Positions 1 through 6,770 of a stretch of DNA of 10,423 nt are shown here, piece by piece. Origin of the DNA: Azospirillum brasilense. Its GTDB lineage: Bacteria; Pseudomonadota; Alphaproteobacteria; Rickettsiales; UBA3002. A program made the translations under genes and the position numbers. Position 1 is the first letter of the stretch; the number at the start of each line of letters is the position of its first letter. The notes beneath the pieces are model-generated. The model ran no database searches and was not told the origin of the DNA. It was given only the letters and a program-made list of their open reading frames with translations. The stretch is taken from assembly GCA_003241645.1 (NCBI GenBank), contig QFOX01000061.1:1-10423 (forward strand). Direction: 5' to 3'.

Positions 1-582
1 TTCTGGGGCGCGGCCGATGGCTCCACCGGCATCACGAACGCATGCAAAACCGTGGCGGCGGCAGGCACCGCCACCTGCAATGGCGACGGTAACGGCCAGT
101 TGCAAGCGCTTAGCTACACGGTCGAGCCGTTTCGTTTCTGGCACCACCTTGCCAATGCCGGGCTGATCGAGGGCACCTATTCCGGTATCACCGACGGCAC
201 CAATGATGCCTCGGCCACGGCCAACAATTCGCCCCGCGGCAAGATCGCAACCAGCCTTTGGTATGCGGGCTACATGGCTCCGGTAACGGGTGGCACCAGC
301 TTTTTTGACGGCACCTACGACAGCTATTTCCAGTTCGGGCTGCCTGCAACCAGCGGCAACGGCCTGCCATGGAGCGGCTTTGCCACGCCGGAGGAGGCAT
401 GGAACATCGACACTAAGATGGATGATGGCAAGCCCGGCCAGGGCAAGCTCTTCGCCCGCGATCCCGCAGGCATGACGGGCACGAACTGCACCACCGCCAC
501 CGGCGGCGCACAAACGAGTGCAGATTATTATCTGGTGAGTAAAGTGAAGAACTGCAGCTTCATGTTCCGGCAGGCATTCTAA
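1..582 (+). CDS. Prepilin-like (type II secretion/pilin family) protein, C-terminal part
   Basis: The reading frame is open from the first base, so the N-terminus lies outside the window; the GTG at 52 is not needed as a start. The 193 visible residues align along their whole length with the complete prepilin-like protein at 4428-5219. Shared blocks include FWG at the left edge, a CNGDGNG stretch, FxFWxxLANAGLIEGTY, NSPRxKI, EExWNIDTKMDDG followed by P-x-x-GK, a cysteine before TTA, and a C-terminal C-x-x-x-FR. By homology the missing N-terminus should be a prepilin signal and a long hydrophobic helix, which would place the protein in a pilus or pseudopilus at the inner membrane and periplasm. 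The gene ends with TAA and converges on the DUF2339 gene 79 bp away. It is confidently a paralog of the second gene; the pilin role comes from that gene's N-terminus. Confidence 0.8.
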   Translation, partial: FWGAADGSTGITNACKTVAAAGTATCNGDGNGQLQALSYTVEPFRFWHHLANAGLIEGTYSGITDGTNDASATANNSPRGKIATSLWYAGYMAPVTGGTSFFDGTYDSYFQFGLPATSGNGLPWSGFATPEEAWNIDTKMDDGKPGQGKLFARDPAGMTGTNCTTATGGAQTSADYYLVSKVKNCSFMFRQAF

Positions 583-661
583 CGCGCAGGACTTGGTGCC
601 CGGGTCCCAATTGCCCGGCCTGCAATAGCTGGATCGCCTGCGCGAGCGCTGCTTGCATGGC

Positions 662-3340
662 TTAAGCGTCGGCCATGGGTTTTGTGCTTGCGAACACGAA
701 GCGGCTGTAGAACCAGCCAATGCCGATCAGCGACACGCCAAGCCCAAGGAACGAGAACACACGCAGTAGCCCGGTCAGCTCCGATGCATCCAGCAGGAAG
801 ACCTTGGCCACCGTCACGATCATCAGGATCAGCGAGGCGACGCGCAGCATCTTCTGCTGCTTCAGCGTGCCCACGAACAGCAGCGCCAGCGACAGCACCA
901 GCCACGCCACCGAATAGGCGTAGAATTCGGCGTTGGTGCTGCTGCCTGCACGCAGGTCGCTGCCATGGAACAGTTGCGTCACGTTCAGGCTCACCCACAG
1001 GAACAGCAGGCCAAGCTGCGCGGCGCGCGCCCATGGCTGCAGGCGTTGCAGGCCGTGGCCGCGCAAGGGCTGCTGCACCAGTTGCAGCCACAGCAGCGGC
1101 AGGCCGAGCGGCAGTGCCAGCGTGTTGAACAGGAACAGCTCGCCCACGCGGTGATCGGCCCACAGGGGATTACTGATGATGAGGTCGAAGAACAGCACGC
1201 GGAACAGCCCCACGCCCACCAGCACCAGCCCGGCAAGGCGCACGGCGCTGCGCGCATAATACTGCCCCAGCCACGCACAGCCGATGCCGAAGGCAAACAA
1301 CACATTGGTGATGACGCCGCGCTCGAAGAACCCGGCTTTCACGAACAGCACGTCGCTGGCCGCATGGAAGGCATGGCGGGTCAGGTAATAGCCCATCACG
1401 CCGATGAGGGCGATGCCCCCCACTTCCAGTGCCTGCACCAACCGCCCATCGCGCACGCGGCGCAGCAGCACGGCACTGGCGAGGAACAGGGCGGCAGGCA
1501 CGCCGAGCTGGAACAGCGGCCAGTTCACCAGCGGAATGCCTTCCTGAAGCATCAACTTCGCTTCTACCAGGCTGTAGGCGGTGATCTGCACCAGCAGCAG
1601 GATCTGCGGGAGCAGCAGCACGGCAAAGCCCACGCCCAGCAGCGCCACCACCAGCCGCACGGTGGGCAATGGCAGGCGCGTGCCCAGCCATGCCGCGCCC
1701 AGCATCACCATCGCCACCGCGACGGAGAGGAACTCGCGCGGGAGTTCGATTGTCAGGCCCATGGCGATGAAGGCAAAGCCCGCCAGCACGGTGGCCGCCA
1801 GCATGGGCGCGCCCTGCCCGGTCTTTGCATCGTCACGGCGCAGCAGTTGCAACGTCCACTGGCTGAACAGGAACGCCAGCGCGAGCGCCAGCAGGCCCCA
1901 GATGGGCAGGCCCGCCAGCGGCGAGGCGCCGACGCGTTCGGTCATCACGGCGTCGGCCATGCCCGCATCGATCCAGCGCGCCAGCCGGCCGCTGAGGGTT
2001 GTGTAGCCAACAAGGAAAAAGGCGACCGACGATGCCGCCGCCAGCCGCACCCACAGCAGCGGCGTGGCGCTGCGCACGCTCAGCGCGTAGCCGCCCAGCG
2101 TGTAAAGCGCGCCGAAGGCCAGCACCAGCACAGCCTGATCCGTCCATAGCGGCAAGCGGCAGGTTAGCACCAGCATCAGTGCAGCAAGGCAGGTCATAAG
2201 CGGCACCTGCGCGTAGATGCGCGGCTGGCGATGCGCCAGCACGAGGCTGCCCGCCGCCAGCACGAACAGCGTGCCCCAGCCGATCCACGGAAAGCCGTTG
2301 CGCGAGACCGCGCCCATCAGCAACAGCGTGGCCCCGCCGAAGCAGCCCCACACCACCAGTTTGCCCCATGGCAGGCGCGCCGCGCTGGCGGGCGGCACCT
2401 CCAGCAGGTCGGCCAAACGCACCGCCATGTAGGCCGTGCTGCCCAGCAGGAACAAGCATAGGCTAAACAACTCAATCGCGCCCGCACCCAGCAGCAGCCA
2501 TGTAAGGCCCCAGAGCAGGCTGCCCAGAAGGGTGGGCACCACCAGCCATAGCCAGCCCTGACGGCGCGACAGCTCGACCATGCCGGCGAACAGCACGAAC
2601 AGATACAGGAAGAACAGTGGCGCATCCGGCGTTTCGCTGTGGATCAACACCGGCGTGAGCATGCCGCCCGCAAGGCCGAGCATGGCAATGGCCGGACCAT
2701 GGCGCAGCGCCAGCCCCACCGCCCCGGCCGTGACCGTGGCCATGCCAAGGAAGCCGACCAGCTCATGCACCATGCCATACAGCGTGGTGGCAGCGAACAG
2801 TACCAAGTACAGCACGGCGATGCCCGCCCCGGCCAGCGCCTGCGCGATGCGCCGACCATTGCTGATGGCGGGGCGCGCGCTGACCCATTGCGCCGCCGCG
2901 ATGAGCCCGCCGCCGAACAAGCCGCCCAGCAGCACACGCACCTGCGGCGTGAGCAGCCCGGTTTCGATGGAGTATTCCACAAGGAAGAAGCCCGCCAGCA
3001 CCAGCGCAATGCCACCGACCCACACCGGCAAATGCGCGCCGAAGCGCTGTTCGAAGCTGATCTTCTCGCGCGGGGTGGCGGGCGGCGTTACGGGCGGTGC
3101 AGCCTGCAGCACAGGCGCCGCCGCGATCGGTGTGGGCGCGGCAGGCGCCGGTGCAGGCGCTACAAATGCCTGCGCGGTTGGCGCAGGCGCAACGGCCGGG
3201 GCGCTGCCCTGCCCCAGAAAATGGGCGCGCCAGCCCAGCAACTCGCGCTCCAGCCGCCCAATGCGGCCTAACAGCACCCACGGCAGGATCAGCGACACCA
3301 CCACAAACACGCATAGCGCGATTCCCACCAGCCACATCAT
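662..3340 (-). CDS. DUF2339 family large multi-pass membrane protein
   Basis: This 892-residue protein starts with a hydrophobic N-terminal helix (residues about 3-25), then a short charged stretch (RIGRLERELLGWRAHF), then an alanine/proline-rich linker (about 46-90). After that nearly the whole chain is a succession of hydrophobic segments, around twenty by eye. The segment after the linker (REKISFEQRFGAHLPVWVGGIALVLAGFF, split here as REKISFEQRFGAHLPV and WVGGIALVLAGFF) and the following LL-P-x-x-R-V-LLGGLFGGG are typical of DUF2339 proteins, as is the length. The biochemical role of this family is not known. The start at 3340 (two consecutive ATG codons) has an AGGG about 4 nt upstream. 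It lies 34 bp after the hydroxylase gene on the same strand, so co-transcription is likely. It ends with TAA and converges on the partial prepilin-like gene. Family assignment is confident; function is open. Confidence 0.88.
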   Translation of the reverse strand: MMWLVGIALCVFVVVSLILPWVLLGRIGRLERELLGWRAHFLGQGSAPAVAPAPTAQAFVAPAPAPAAPTPIAAAPVLQAAPPVTPPATPREKISFEQRFGAHLPVWVGGIALVLAGFFLVEYSIETGLLTPQVRVLLGGLFGGGLIAAAQWVSARPAISNGRRIAQALAGAGIAVLYLVLFAATTLYGMVHELVGFLGMATVTAGAVGLALRHGPAIAMLGLAGGMLTPVLIHSETPDAPLFFLYLFVLFAGMVELSRRQGWLWLVVPTLLGSLLWGLTWLLLGAGAIELFSLCLFLLGSTAYMAVRLADLLEVPPASAARLPWGKLVVWGCFGGATLLLMGAVSRNGFPWIGWGTLFVLAAGSLVLAHRQPRIYAQVPLMTCLAALMLVLTCRLPLWTDQAVLVLAFGALYTLGGYALSVRSATPLLWVRLAAASSVAFFLVGYTTLSGRLARWIDAGMADAVMTERVGASPLAGLPIWGLLALALAFLFSQWTLQLLRRDDAKTGQGAPMLAATVLAGFAFIAMGLTIELPREFLSVAVAMVMLGAAWLGTRLPLPTVRLVVALLGVGFAVLLLPQILLLVQITAYSLVEAKLMLQEGIPLVNWPLFQLGVPAALFLASAVLLRRVRDGRLVQALEVGGIALIGVMGYYLTRHAFHAASDVLFVKAGFFERGVITNVLFAFGIGCAWLGQYYARSAVRLAGLVLVGVGLFRVLFFDLIISNPLWADHRVGELFLFNTLALPLGLPLLWLQLVQQPLRGHGLQRLQPWARAAQLGLLFLWVSLNVTQLFHGSDLRAGSSTNAEFYAYSVAWLVLSLALLFVGTLKQQKMLRVASLILMIVTVAKVFLLDASELTGLLRVFSFLGLGVSLIGIGWFYSRFVFASTKPMADA

Positions 3341-3374
3341 GCTGCCCTACCCTTTGGATGAATACGTGTTATGG

Positions 3375-4364
3375 TTATCCGCTCACGGCGCGCCGTGCAT
3401 GCAAAACATGCCGCACCCCGCCGAACGCGCGTTGGAATGGCCGCCATAGTGACGCAAAGAACCCTTGCAGCTCGGCCCCATCCTCAAGCCCTACGGTGCG
3501 CACCTCGCAGCGTTTGGAAGGCACATGAAGCGTGCCGAACGCCCAGTCGAACAGCGACAGGGTGTGGCCGAAATTACGGTCGAAATGCACCGGGTTGGTG
3601 GAATGGTGCACCTGATGGTGCGCCGGGCTGGCGACGATGCGCCCCAGCGTGCCGTGCGCAGCCATCCACACATGCGAGTGCTGCAAATGGGCGAACAGGT
3701 AGAATGCAACCAGCACCACCACACTGCCGCCGGCCAGCAGCCCATCGGCACGTGGCACGCCGAACGCATAATTCACCCCCGCATGCGCGAAGCCCATGAA
3801 CAGCGCCATGATGTTAAAAAACACAATCGTATCAACCGGATGCATGCGCCAGTTCGTCAAAGGCGTGAGCACCGTGGCCGAATGATGCACCCGGTGGAAC
3901 TGCCACAGGAAGGGAATCTTATGGCACAGGTAATGGTCCAGCCAATAGGCCAGCTCATACGCCAGATAGAGCGCAATGATCATCACCGTGAGCACCAGCG
4001 CGGGCGCGGCGGTTCCCGGCGCGAAAGGCCCAAAAACGCTCTCAAGCTGGATGGTGGCCCAGCCATCCACCCGGTCGCGCGCCAGAATGGCCCCGGCCAC
4101 CACCGCGGGCAGAATGAACGTGTTGGCCAGCGCATAATAAATATCGGTGCGGGTGCTTGGGCTGGCCCAGATGCGCCGCGGGAACAGCCCGCGCCACAGC
4201 GCCCGCATGCGCAGCGGGCGGCCACCGCGCCGCCACACATAGAAGCCCGCGGCAATCAATGCGGTGCTTAGCAGGCAGGGAATGGACAGCAGCGAGCGCG
4301 GCGATAGCAGGATCGCCGGGGTTTTCTGGAATAAATGCAGGATGTCGGTGAAGAATTGTTCCAA
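3375..4364 (-). CDS. Fatty acid hydroxylase / sterol desaturase family membrane protein
   Basis: This is an integral membrane di-iron oxygenase-type protein of about 329 residues. The histidine clusters that bind the metal pair in this family are all visible: HX3H (HYLCH, about residues 144-148), HX2HH (HRVHH, 157-161) and a C-terminal HX2HH (HQVHH, 250-254), with further histidines around LQHSHVW. Hydrophobic segments precede and separate the clusters. Known members hydroxylate or desaturate sterols, fatty acids or carotenoids; the substrate here cannot be read from sequence. The start is uncertain. No ATG occurs near the N-terminus; the open frame reaches a TTG at 4394, but the TTG at 4364 (L-E-Q-F-F) has an AGGCG upstream and fits the promoter seen at 4383-4411, so I prefer it. 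It lies between the prepilin-like and DUF2339 genes, all leftward. Confidence 0.88.
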   Translation of the reverse strand: MEQFFTDILHLFQKTPAILLSPRSLLSIPCLLSTALIAAGFYVWRRGGRPLRMRALWRGLFPRRIWASPSTRTDIYYALANTFILPAVVAGAILARDRVDGWATIQLESVFGPFAPGTAAPALVLTVMIIALYLAYELAYWLDHYLCHKIPFLWQFHRVHHSATVLTPLTNWRMHPVDTIVFFNIMALFMGFAHAGVNYAFGVPRADGLLAGGSVVVLVAFYLFAHLQHSHVWMAAHGTLGRIVASPAHHQVHHSTNPVHFDRNFGHTLSLFDWAFGTLHVPSKRCEVRTVGLEDGAELQGFFASLWRPFQRAFGGVRHVLHARRAVSG

Positions 4365-4382
4365 AGTGCGCCTGTTTGCCGC

Positions 4383-4411
4383 AGTGTAGCGCAAAGGCCG
4401 CGCCGGCTCAA
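4383..4411 (-). promoter_or_regulatory. Possible sigma70-type promoter for the hydroxylase/DUF2339 pair
   Basis: On the minus strand TTGAGC (4406-4411) and TACACT (4383-4388) are separated by exactly 17 nt, and each hexamer matches consensus at four of six positions. A transcript from here would start a few bases before the AGGCG and TTG chosen as the hydroxylase start. In a GC-rich genome such a match can arise by chance, so this is only suggestive. Confidence 0.35.
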
Positions 4412-4427
4412 TGGCTGTTACGCGCCG

Positions 4428-5219
4428 CTATTCCCTGAAAATCGGCGAACAGGTGGTGGTGCTAAGATTCAGCGCATAGTCACCCGATGTATCGGTATTC
4501 GACGCCGCCGTGGTGCAGTTGTTACCGAACGGATAGGCATGCACCTTGCCCAGATGGGGGCGTCCATCGTCCATTTTCGTGTCGATGTTCCAGACTTCTT
4601 CAGGTTTCATGGACTGGCCGTCGGCCCACGCCGTATCATCGCGGCCAACGACAAAACTATTGGTGTAATCCAACCGGAATACACCCGAGGTCGCTCCCCC
4701 CGCATTGTTGTCGTAGCTTGCGCCCCAGCCCGTGCTGGATATTTTTGCGCGCGGCGAATTCGTGCCATAGTCATGGTCCACCGCGCCACCCGCGCCTGCC
4801 AGCCCATCATAGGTTCCCTCGATCAGCCCGGCATTCGCCAGTTGCCGCCAGAACTGGAAAAGCTCGCCCGACTGGCTGGCCGCCGCCGCGTTCGCCAGCC
4901 TTCCATCGCCATTACCATCGCACACGCCGGTGGCGGCATTCACTGCGGCCGACGAATTGGTCACGCACCACGCGCTGGCGCTTGAGCGCCCCCAGAAACG
5001 GGTGGCATCCTGAAAATCGCCAGGCATGGAAAAATACTTATCGCGGAATGTGTTCTTTGCCGTGGCATAGCGCGAGTAATCCGTGGCGACGCTGCGTAAT
5101 TCCGCCGCGCGGATGAGCGATTGCCCGCCAAGGATGCCACCGGTGAGCAGGCCAAGAATGACCAGCACAATGGAGAGTTCAACGAGCGAAAATGCAGATG
5201 CCGACAGCGGAGATTTCAT
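4428..5219 (-). CDS. Prepilin-like protein with type IV prepilin N-terminal signal
   Basis: With the start at 5219 the protein has 263 residues and a classical prepilin leader: MKSPLSASA, then the cleavage-methylation site A9|F10 followed by SLVELSIVLVILGLLTGGIL. Glu14 is the conserved Glu5 of the mature protein. A prepilin peptidase would cut before F10, and the hydrophobic helix would serve as membrane anchor and assembly core. The rest is a periplasmic-type domain: YFSMPGDFxDATRFWG, a DGNGDG stretch after a cysteine, LANAGLIEGTY, WNIDTKMDDG, and late cysteines. This layout is common in alphaproteobacterial prepilin-like proteins of unknown assignment (type II secretion, type IV or Tad-like systems). 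Other in-frame ATGs at 5249 and 5228 exist; none has a good ribosome binding site, and 5219 was chosen because it gives a normal short basic leader. The paralog is the partial gene at 1-582. The hydroxylase follows closely downstream. Confidence 0.85.
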   Translation of the reverse strand: MKSPLSASAFSLVELSIVLVILGLLTGGILGGQSLIRAAELRSVATDYSRYATAKNTFRDKYFSMPGDFQDATRFWGRSSASAWCVTNSSAAVNAATGVCDGNGDGRLANAAAASQSGELFQFWRQLANAGLIEGTYDGLAGAGGAVDHDYGTNSPRAKISSTGWGASYDNNAGGATSGVFRLDYTNSFVVGRDDTAWADGQSMKPEEVWNIDTKMDDGRPHLGKVHAYPFGNNCTTAASNTDTSGDYALNLSTTTCSPIFRE

Positions 5220-5260
5220 GTGGCACAGCATAACAAAATACCGTTCCATTTCATAGTGCT

Positions 5261-5266
5261 ATTATA
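5261..5266 (-). promoter_or_regulatory. Consensus -10 box upstream of the prepilin-like gene
   Basis: A perfect TATAAT is present on the minus strand 41 bp before the preferred start at 5219. No TTGACA-like hexamer is seen at 16-18 nt spacing, so promoter identity is tentative. If used, transcription would start near 5254, leaving almost no leader for the ATG at 5249 and favouring 5228 or 5219 as the start. Confidence 0.3.
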
Positions 5267-5303
5267 ATGCACCCGCTCCCCATGGCTGGTCCATGTATAG
5301 CCG

Positions 5304-5552
5304 TCAGGCGACAATCAACCGCTTCTTTGCAAATGCCCGGCCTGAATGCGATTTGAGATATTTCTCAAATGCAAGTGCGGTCATCTTATCAGGAAAGGCT
5401 CCGTACCATAACAACTCCCACGGCGCATATTTAGCGGTGTGCGCTGAAGCTCCTGCATTGTGATCAGCAATGCGTTGCTTAAGGTTAGCGGATGCCCCTG
5501 TATATTCTTGCTCAGGATGAGTGGTACTTCGGATAATGTAAACGCACCACAT
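5304..5552 (-). CDS. Single-domain GIY-YIG nuclease family protein (UPF0213-like)
   Basis: This 82-residue protein consists only of a GIY-YIG fold of the UvrC N-terminal/URI type. The two signature strands are VYI (residues 4-6) and YTG (17-19), with the catalytic-type Arg27 in LKQRIADHN, His31, and Glu63 in FEKYLKS, then a basic SGRAFAKKR tail. Such proteins are predicted or shown to cut DNA; the cellular role of this small subfamily is poorly defined. The start at 5552 is supported by GGAG 6 nt upstream and by the family's usual beginning a few residues before VYI; the frame stays open to 5636, but the extra residues come from the palindromic sequence upstream. Its stop codon lies in the loop of a small palindrome (GCC-GTCA-GGC, 5300-5310), and REP-like palindromes lie upstream. 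It may be a selfish or repeat-associated gene, which is inference. Confidence 0.85.
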   Translation of the reverse strand: MWCVYIIRSTTHPEQEYTGASANLKQRIADHNAGASAHTAKYAPWELLWYGAFPDKMTALAFEKYLKSHSGRAFAKKRLIVA

Positions 5553-5563
5553 ATGCCTCTCCG

Positions 5564-5594
5564 GTCCGTCGTTGCCCATTGGGCTATGCCGGAC
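5564..5594. repeat. REP-like palindrome upstream of the GIY-YIG gene
   Basis: The plus strand reads GTCCG, a 5-nt segment, GCCC, ATT, GGGC, a 5-nt segment, CGGAC. The outer and inner arms pair perfectly, and the 5-nt segments allow three more pairs (one a G-T wobble), giving a hairpin with two mismatches. It shares the inner GCCC-loop-GGGC plan with the palindrome at 5630-5665. It ends 12 bp from the GIY-YIG start and could form in its mRNA leader. Confidence 0.6.
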
Positions 5595-5629
5595 ACTGCT
5601 TCGCCCAAGATGACGTGTTTCACATGGCT

Positions 5630-5665
5630 GCGCCACGCGTAGCCCGTCAGGGCGAAGCGTGGTGC
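5630..5665. repeat. REP-like palindrome at the phage/host boundary
   Basis: On the plus strand GCGCCACGC pairs with GCGTGGTGC (one G-T wobble), enclosing GTA, then GCCC-GTCA-GGGC, then GAA. The element also shares the 9-nt GGGCGAAGC (5650-5658) with its inverse GCTTCGCCC at 5598-5606, next to the first palindrome. The conserved inner stem and differing outer stem look like two members of one repeat family. Confidence 0.6.
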
Positions 5666-5799
5666 TCCCCCGCGGACTAAACTCGAACCGGGTTGAGCAA
5701 TTACAGGTGGTTATAAAAGACTGGGTGGAGATTTACAAGTCCCCGCCGCAACTGGATGGCAAAACCTTCCAGTGGGAACCGCTAAGTGTAGCAGCGTAG
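5659..5799 (+). pseudogene. Truncated phage-type protein, C-terminal remnant
   Basis: A reading frame too short to be a normal gene ends with TAG at 5797-5799, 15 bp before the minor tail protein gene and on the same strand. Its last forty residues look like real protein: RVEQLQVVIKDWVEIY, then KSPPQLDGKTFQWEPLSVAA. The part upstream of about 5680 comes from the palindrome and tRNA-like segment, so the original N-terminus is missing. In phages the gene before the gpZ homolog often encodes a head-tail joining or completion protein, but I do not recognise this sequence and the role is only positional. The two GTG codons at 5659-5664 could start a 46-residue peptide, but no convincing ribosome binding site supports that. 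Confidence 0.5.
5660..5678 (-). other. tRNA 3'-end-like segment, possible attachment-site remnant
   Basis: Read on the minus strand the 19 nt divide as AGT (end of a T-loop), CCGCG (5-nt T-stem strand), GGGGAGC (7-nt acceptor strand), A, CCA, exactly the layout of a tRNA 3' end. No matching 5' half (CGCGG T-stem, GCTCCCC acceptor) lies upstream on that strand, so it is not a whole tRNA gene. It sits where a phage reading frame is cut off, and tRNA 3' ends are common integration targets. A chance match is possible. Confidence 0.35.
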
Positions 5800-5814
5800 C
5801 AAGGACATCAAGCC

Positions 5815-6396
5815 ATGACATTCGACCTATCAGTGGAAAGCGACATCAAATCGCTGCGCCGGGGGCTGCACGCCCTAGAAAAGCAGGTTGTCCCGGAGGC
5901 AACGGTTCGGACGCTAAACCGGGTAGCAGATAGCGCGAAGGTCGTCAGCGCCGCGCATATCGCCCCGCAGATGGGTAGCAGGCAGGCTGGTATAAAGCGG
6001 CGTATCGAAACGCGCCGTGCCAGCTTCAAACGCTTATGGGCGACGTTGGTGGCAAGTGATCGCCCCCTGCATCTTATCGAGTTCGTGGTGGGGTCGCGCA
6101 AACCGACACAGCAGCCGGGTGGGAAGCGCGGTCCCGTAAAAGCGAAGGCATGGGGAAAAACGAAAACCTATCGCGGGGCGTTCATCGCACCACGCAAGAA
6201 AGGGTCGAGCAGCACTGAAGTGTATGTGAGGAAATCAGGAAAGCGGTTGCCGCTGAAGATGCTGTTTGGTCCCGGTATTATGCAGCTATTCAAGCAGCGG
6301 GAGAATGCGGCAATCATGGAAACCAAGGTGAAAGAGCGCCTGCCGGTGGAGTTTACGCAGAACCTCGCCTTTTACCTGTCGCGGCTGAAGCGTTAG
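5815..6396 (+). CDS. Phage minor tail protein Z-like (lambda gpZ family)
   Basis: The 193-residue basic protein begins MTFDLSVESDIKSLRRGL and continues with VRTLNRVADSAKVVSAAHI, the typical opening of the gpZ/minor tail Z family (a helix rich in Ala and Arg after TLNR). A glycine/lysine-rich middle follows, and the late block LKMLFGPGIMQLFKQR is also characteristic. In lambda, gpZ acts at the head-proximal end of the tail and is needed for productive head-tail attachment. The start ATG at 5815 has AAGG about 10 nt upstream. Length is near that of lambda gpZ. It is preceded by a truncated phage gene and its stop overlaps the stop of the convergent DUF3768 gene. Genes normally beside Z (gpU/gpV-like tail genes) are absent, so this looks like an isolated fragment of a tail operon. 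Confidence 0.72.
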   Translation: MTFDLSVESDIKSLRRGLHALEKQVVPEATVRTLNRVADSAKVVSAAHIAPQMGSRQAGIKRRIETRRASFKRLWATLVASDRPLHLIEFVVGSRKPTQQPGGKRGPVKAKAWGKTKTYRGAFIAPRKKGSSSTEVYVRKSGKRLPLKMLFGPGIMQLFKQRENAAIMETKVKERLPVEFTQNLAFYLSRLKR

Positions 6397-6734
6397 TATT
6401 CGCTGGTGAGCATGATGGTGAGAACGCGGGTGGTGATGTCCGGGTTGGCCGGGTCTTCAGAGCCGTATTCCAAGCGGTTGTCGTAATAGCTGATTTTCCA
6501 GAAACAGCTTACGCCGTTCACCACTACCTTGCCGAAGTCATGCTCACCATACGGGTCGTTATCCTCAGTGAACGCATCGAATTCCTGCACGGCGCGGAAG
6601 ATAGCGTGTTGTGTGTCTTCCGGCAGTGCGGTGATGCCGGGTGTCATCATCACTTTGCCACCCCAATATGTCTGGCGCAGCCGGTCATTGAGGGCGGCGA
6701 TGCGGGTGATGGTTGTGTCGGGTGCAGTCTGCAT
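6393..6734 (-). CDS. DUF3768 domain-containing protein
   Basis: The 113-residue protein matches the DUF3768 pattern along its whole length: IAALNDRLR near the N-terminus, GGKVMMTPGI (about residues 25-34), F-x-x-F followed by DNDPYGEHDFGKV, FWKISYYDNRLEYGS in the C-terminal half, and the ending RVLTIMLTSEY. The function of the family is unknown; it is frequent on alphaproteobacterial plasmids, integrated elements and phages. The start at 6734 is well supported by AAAGGAG 6 nt upstream; the frame continues to 6794 but without such support. The TAA stop shares bases with the stop of the convergent minor tail gene, so the two genes are packed end to end. An 8-bp inverted repeat overlaps the edge of its ribosome binding site and may control it. 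Confidence 0.85.
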   Translation of the reverse strand: MQTAPDTTITRIAALNDRLRQTYWGGKVMMTPGITALPEDTQHAIFRAVQEFDAFTEDNDPYGEHDFGKVVVNGVSCFWKISYYDNRLEYGSEDPANPDITTRVLTIMLTSEY

Positions 6735-6744
6735 ATGTTTCTCC

Positions 6745-6770
6745 TTTAGGAACAGTTGGTTATTCCTAAA
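6745..6770. promoter_or_regulatory. Inverted repeat over the DUF3768 leader, possible operator or RNA hairpin
   Basis: TTTAGGAA (6745-6752) and TTCCTAAA (6763-6770) form a perfect 8-bp inverted repeat with a 10-bp spacer. On the minus strand the second arm runs directly into GGAG of the DUF3768 ribosome binding site. A 26-bp dyad is a usual operator size, and as RNA the stem would partly cover the ribosome site. Either reading is inference. Confidence 0.5.

Noticed and set aside
586..623. Possible bidirectional terminator between the convergent genes (GCAGG/CCTGC and TTGG/CCAA inverted repeats)
   Set aside because: The arms are only 4-5 bp with poor pairing between them and there is no T-run on either strand.
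965..2149. Long plus-strand open frame opposite the DUF2339 gene
   Set aside because: Its translation is rich in Gln, His and Arg with no recognisable domain. It mirrors the high-GC minus-strand gene, whose membrane-protein pattern is convincing over its full length.
3465..4271. Plus-strand open frame opposite the hydroxylase gene
   Set aside because: Composition is Arg/His/Gln-rich without domain structure, while the minus strand shows all histidine clusters of a known family.
4335..4985. Plus-strand open frame opposite the prepilin-like gene
   Set aside because: The minus-strand product has a clear prepilin signal and a paralog in the window; this frame is a shadow.
5663..5740. A complete tRNA gene on the minus strand
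   Set aside because: Only the 3' end fits. The sequence where the anticodon arm, D-arm and 5' acceptor strand should be does not pair with it.
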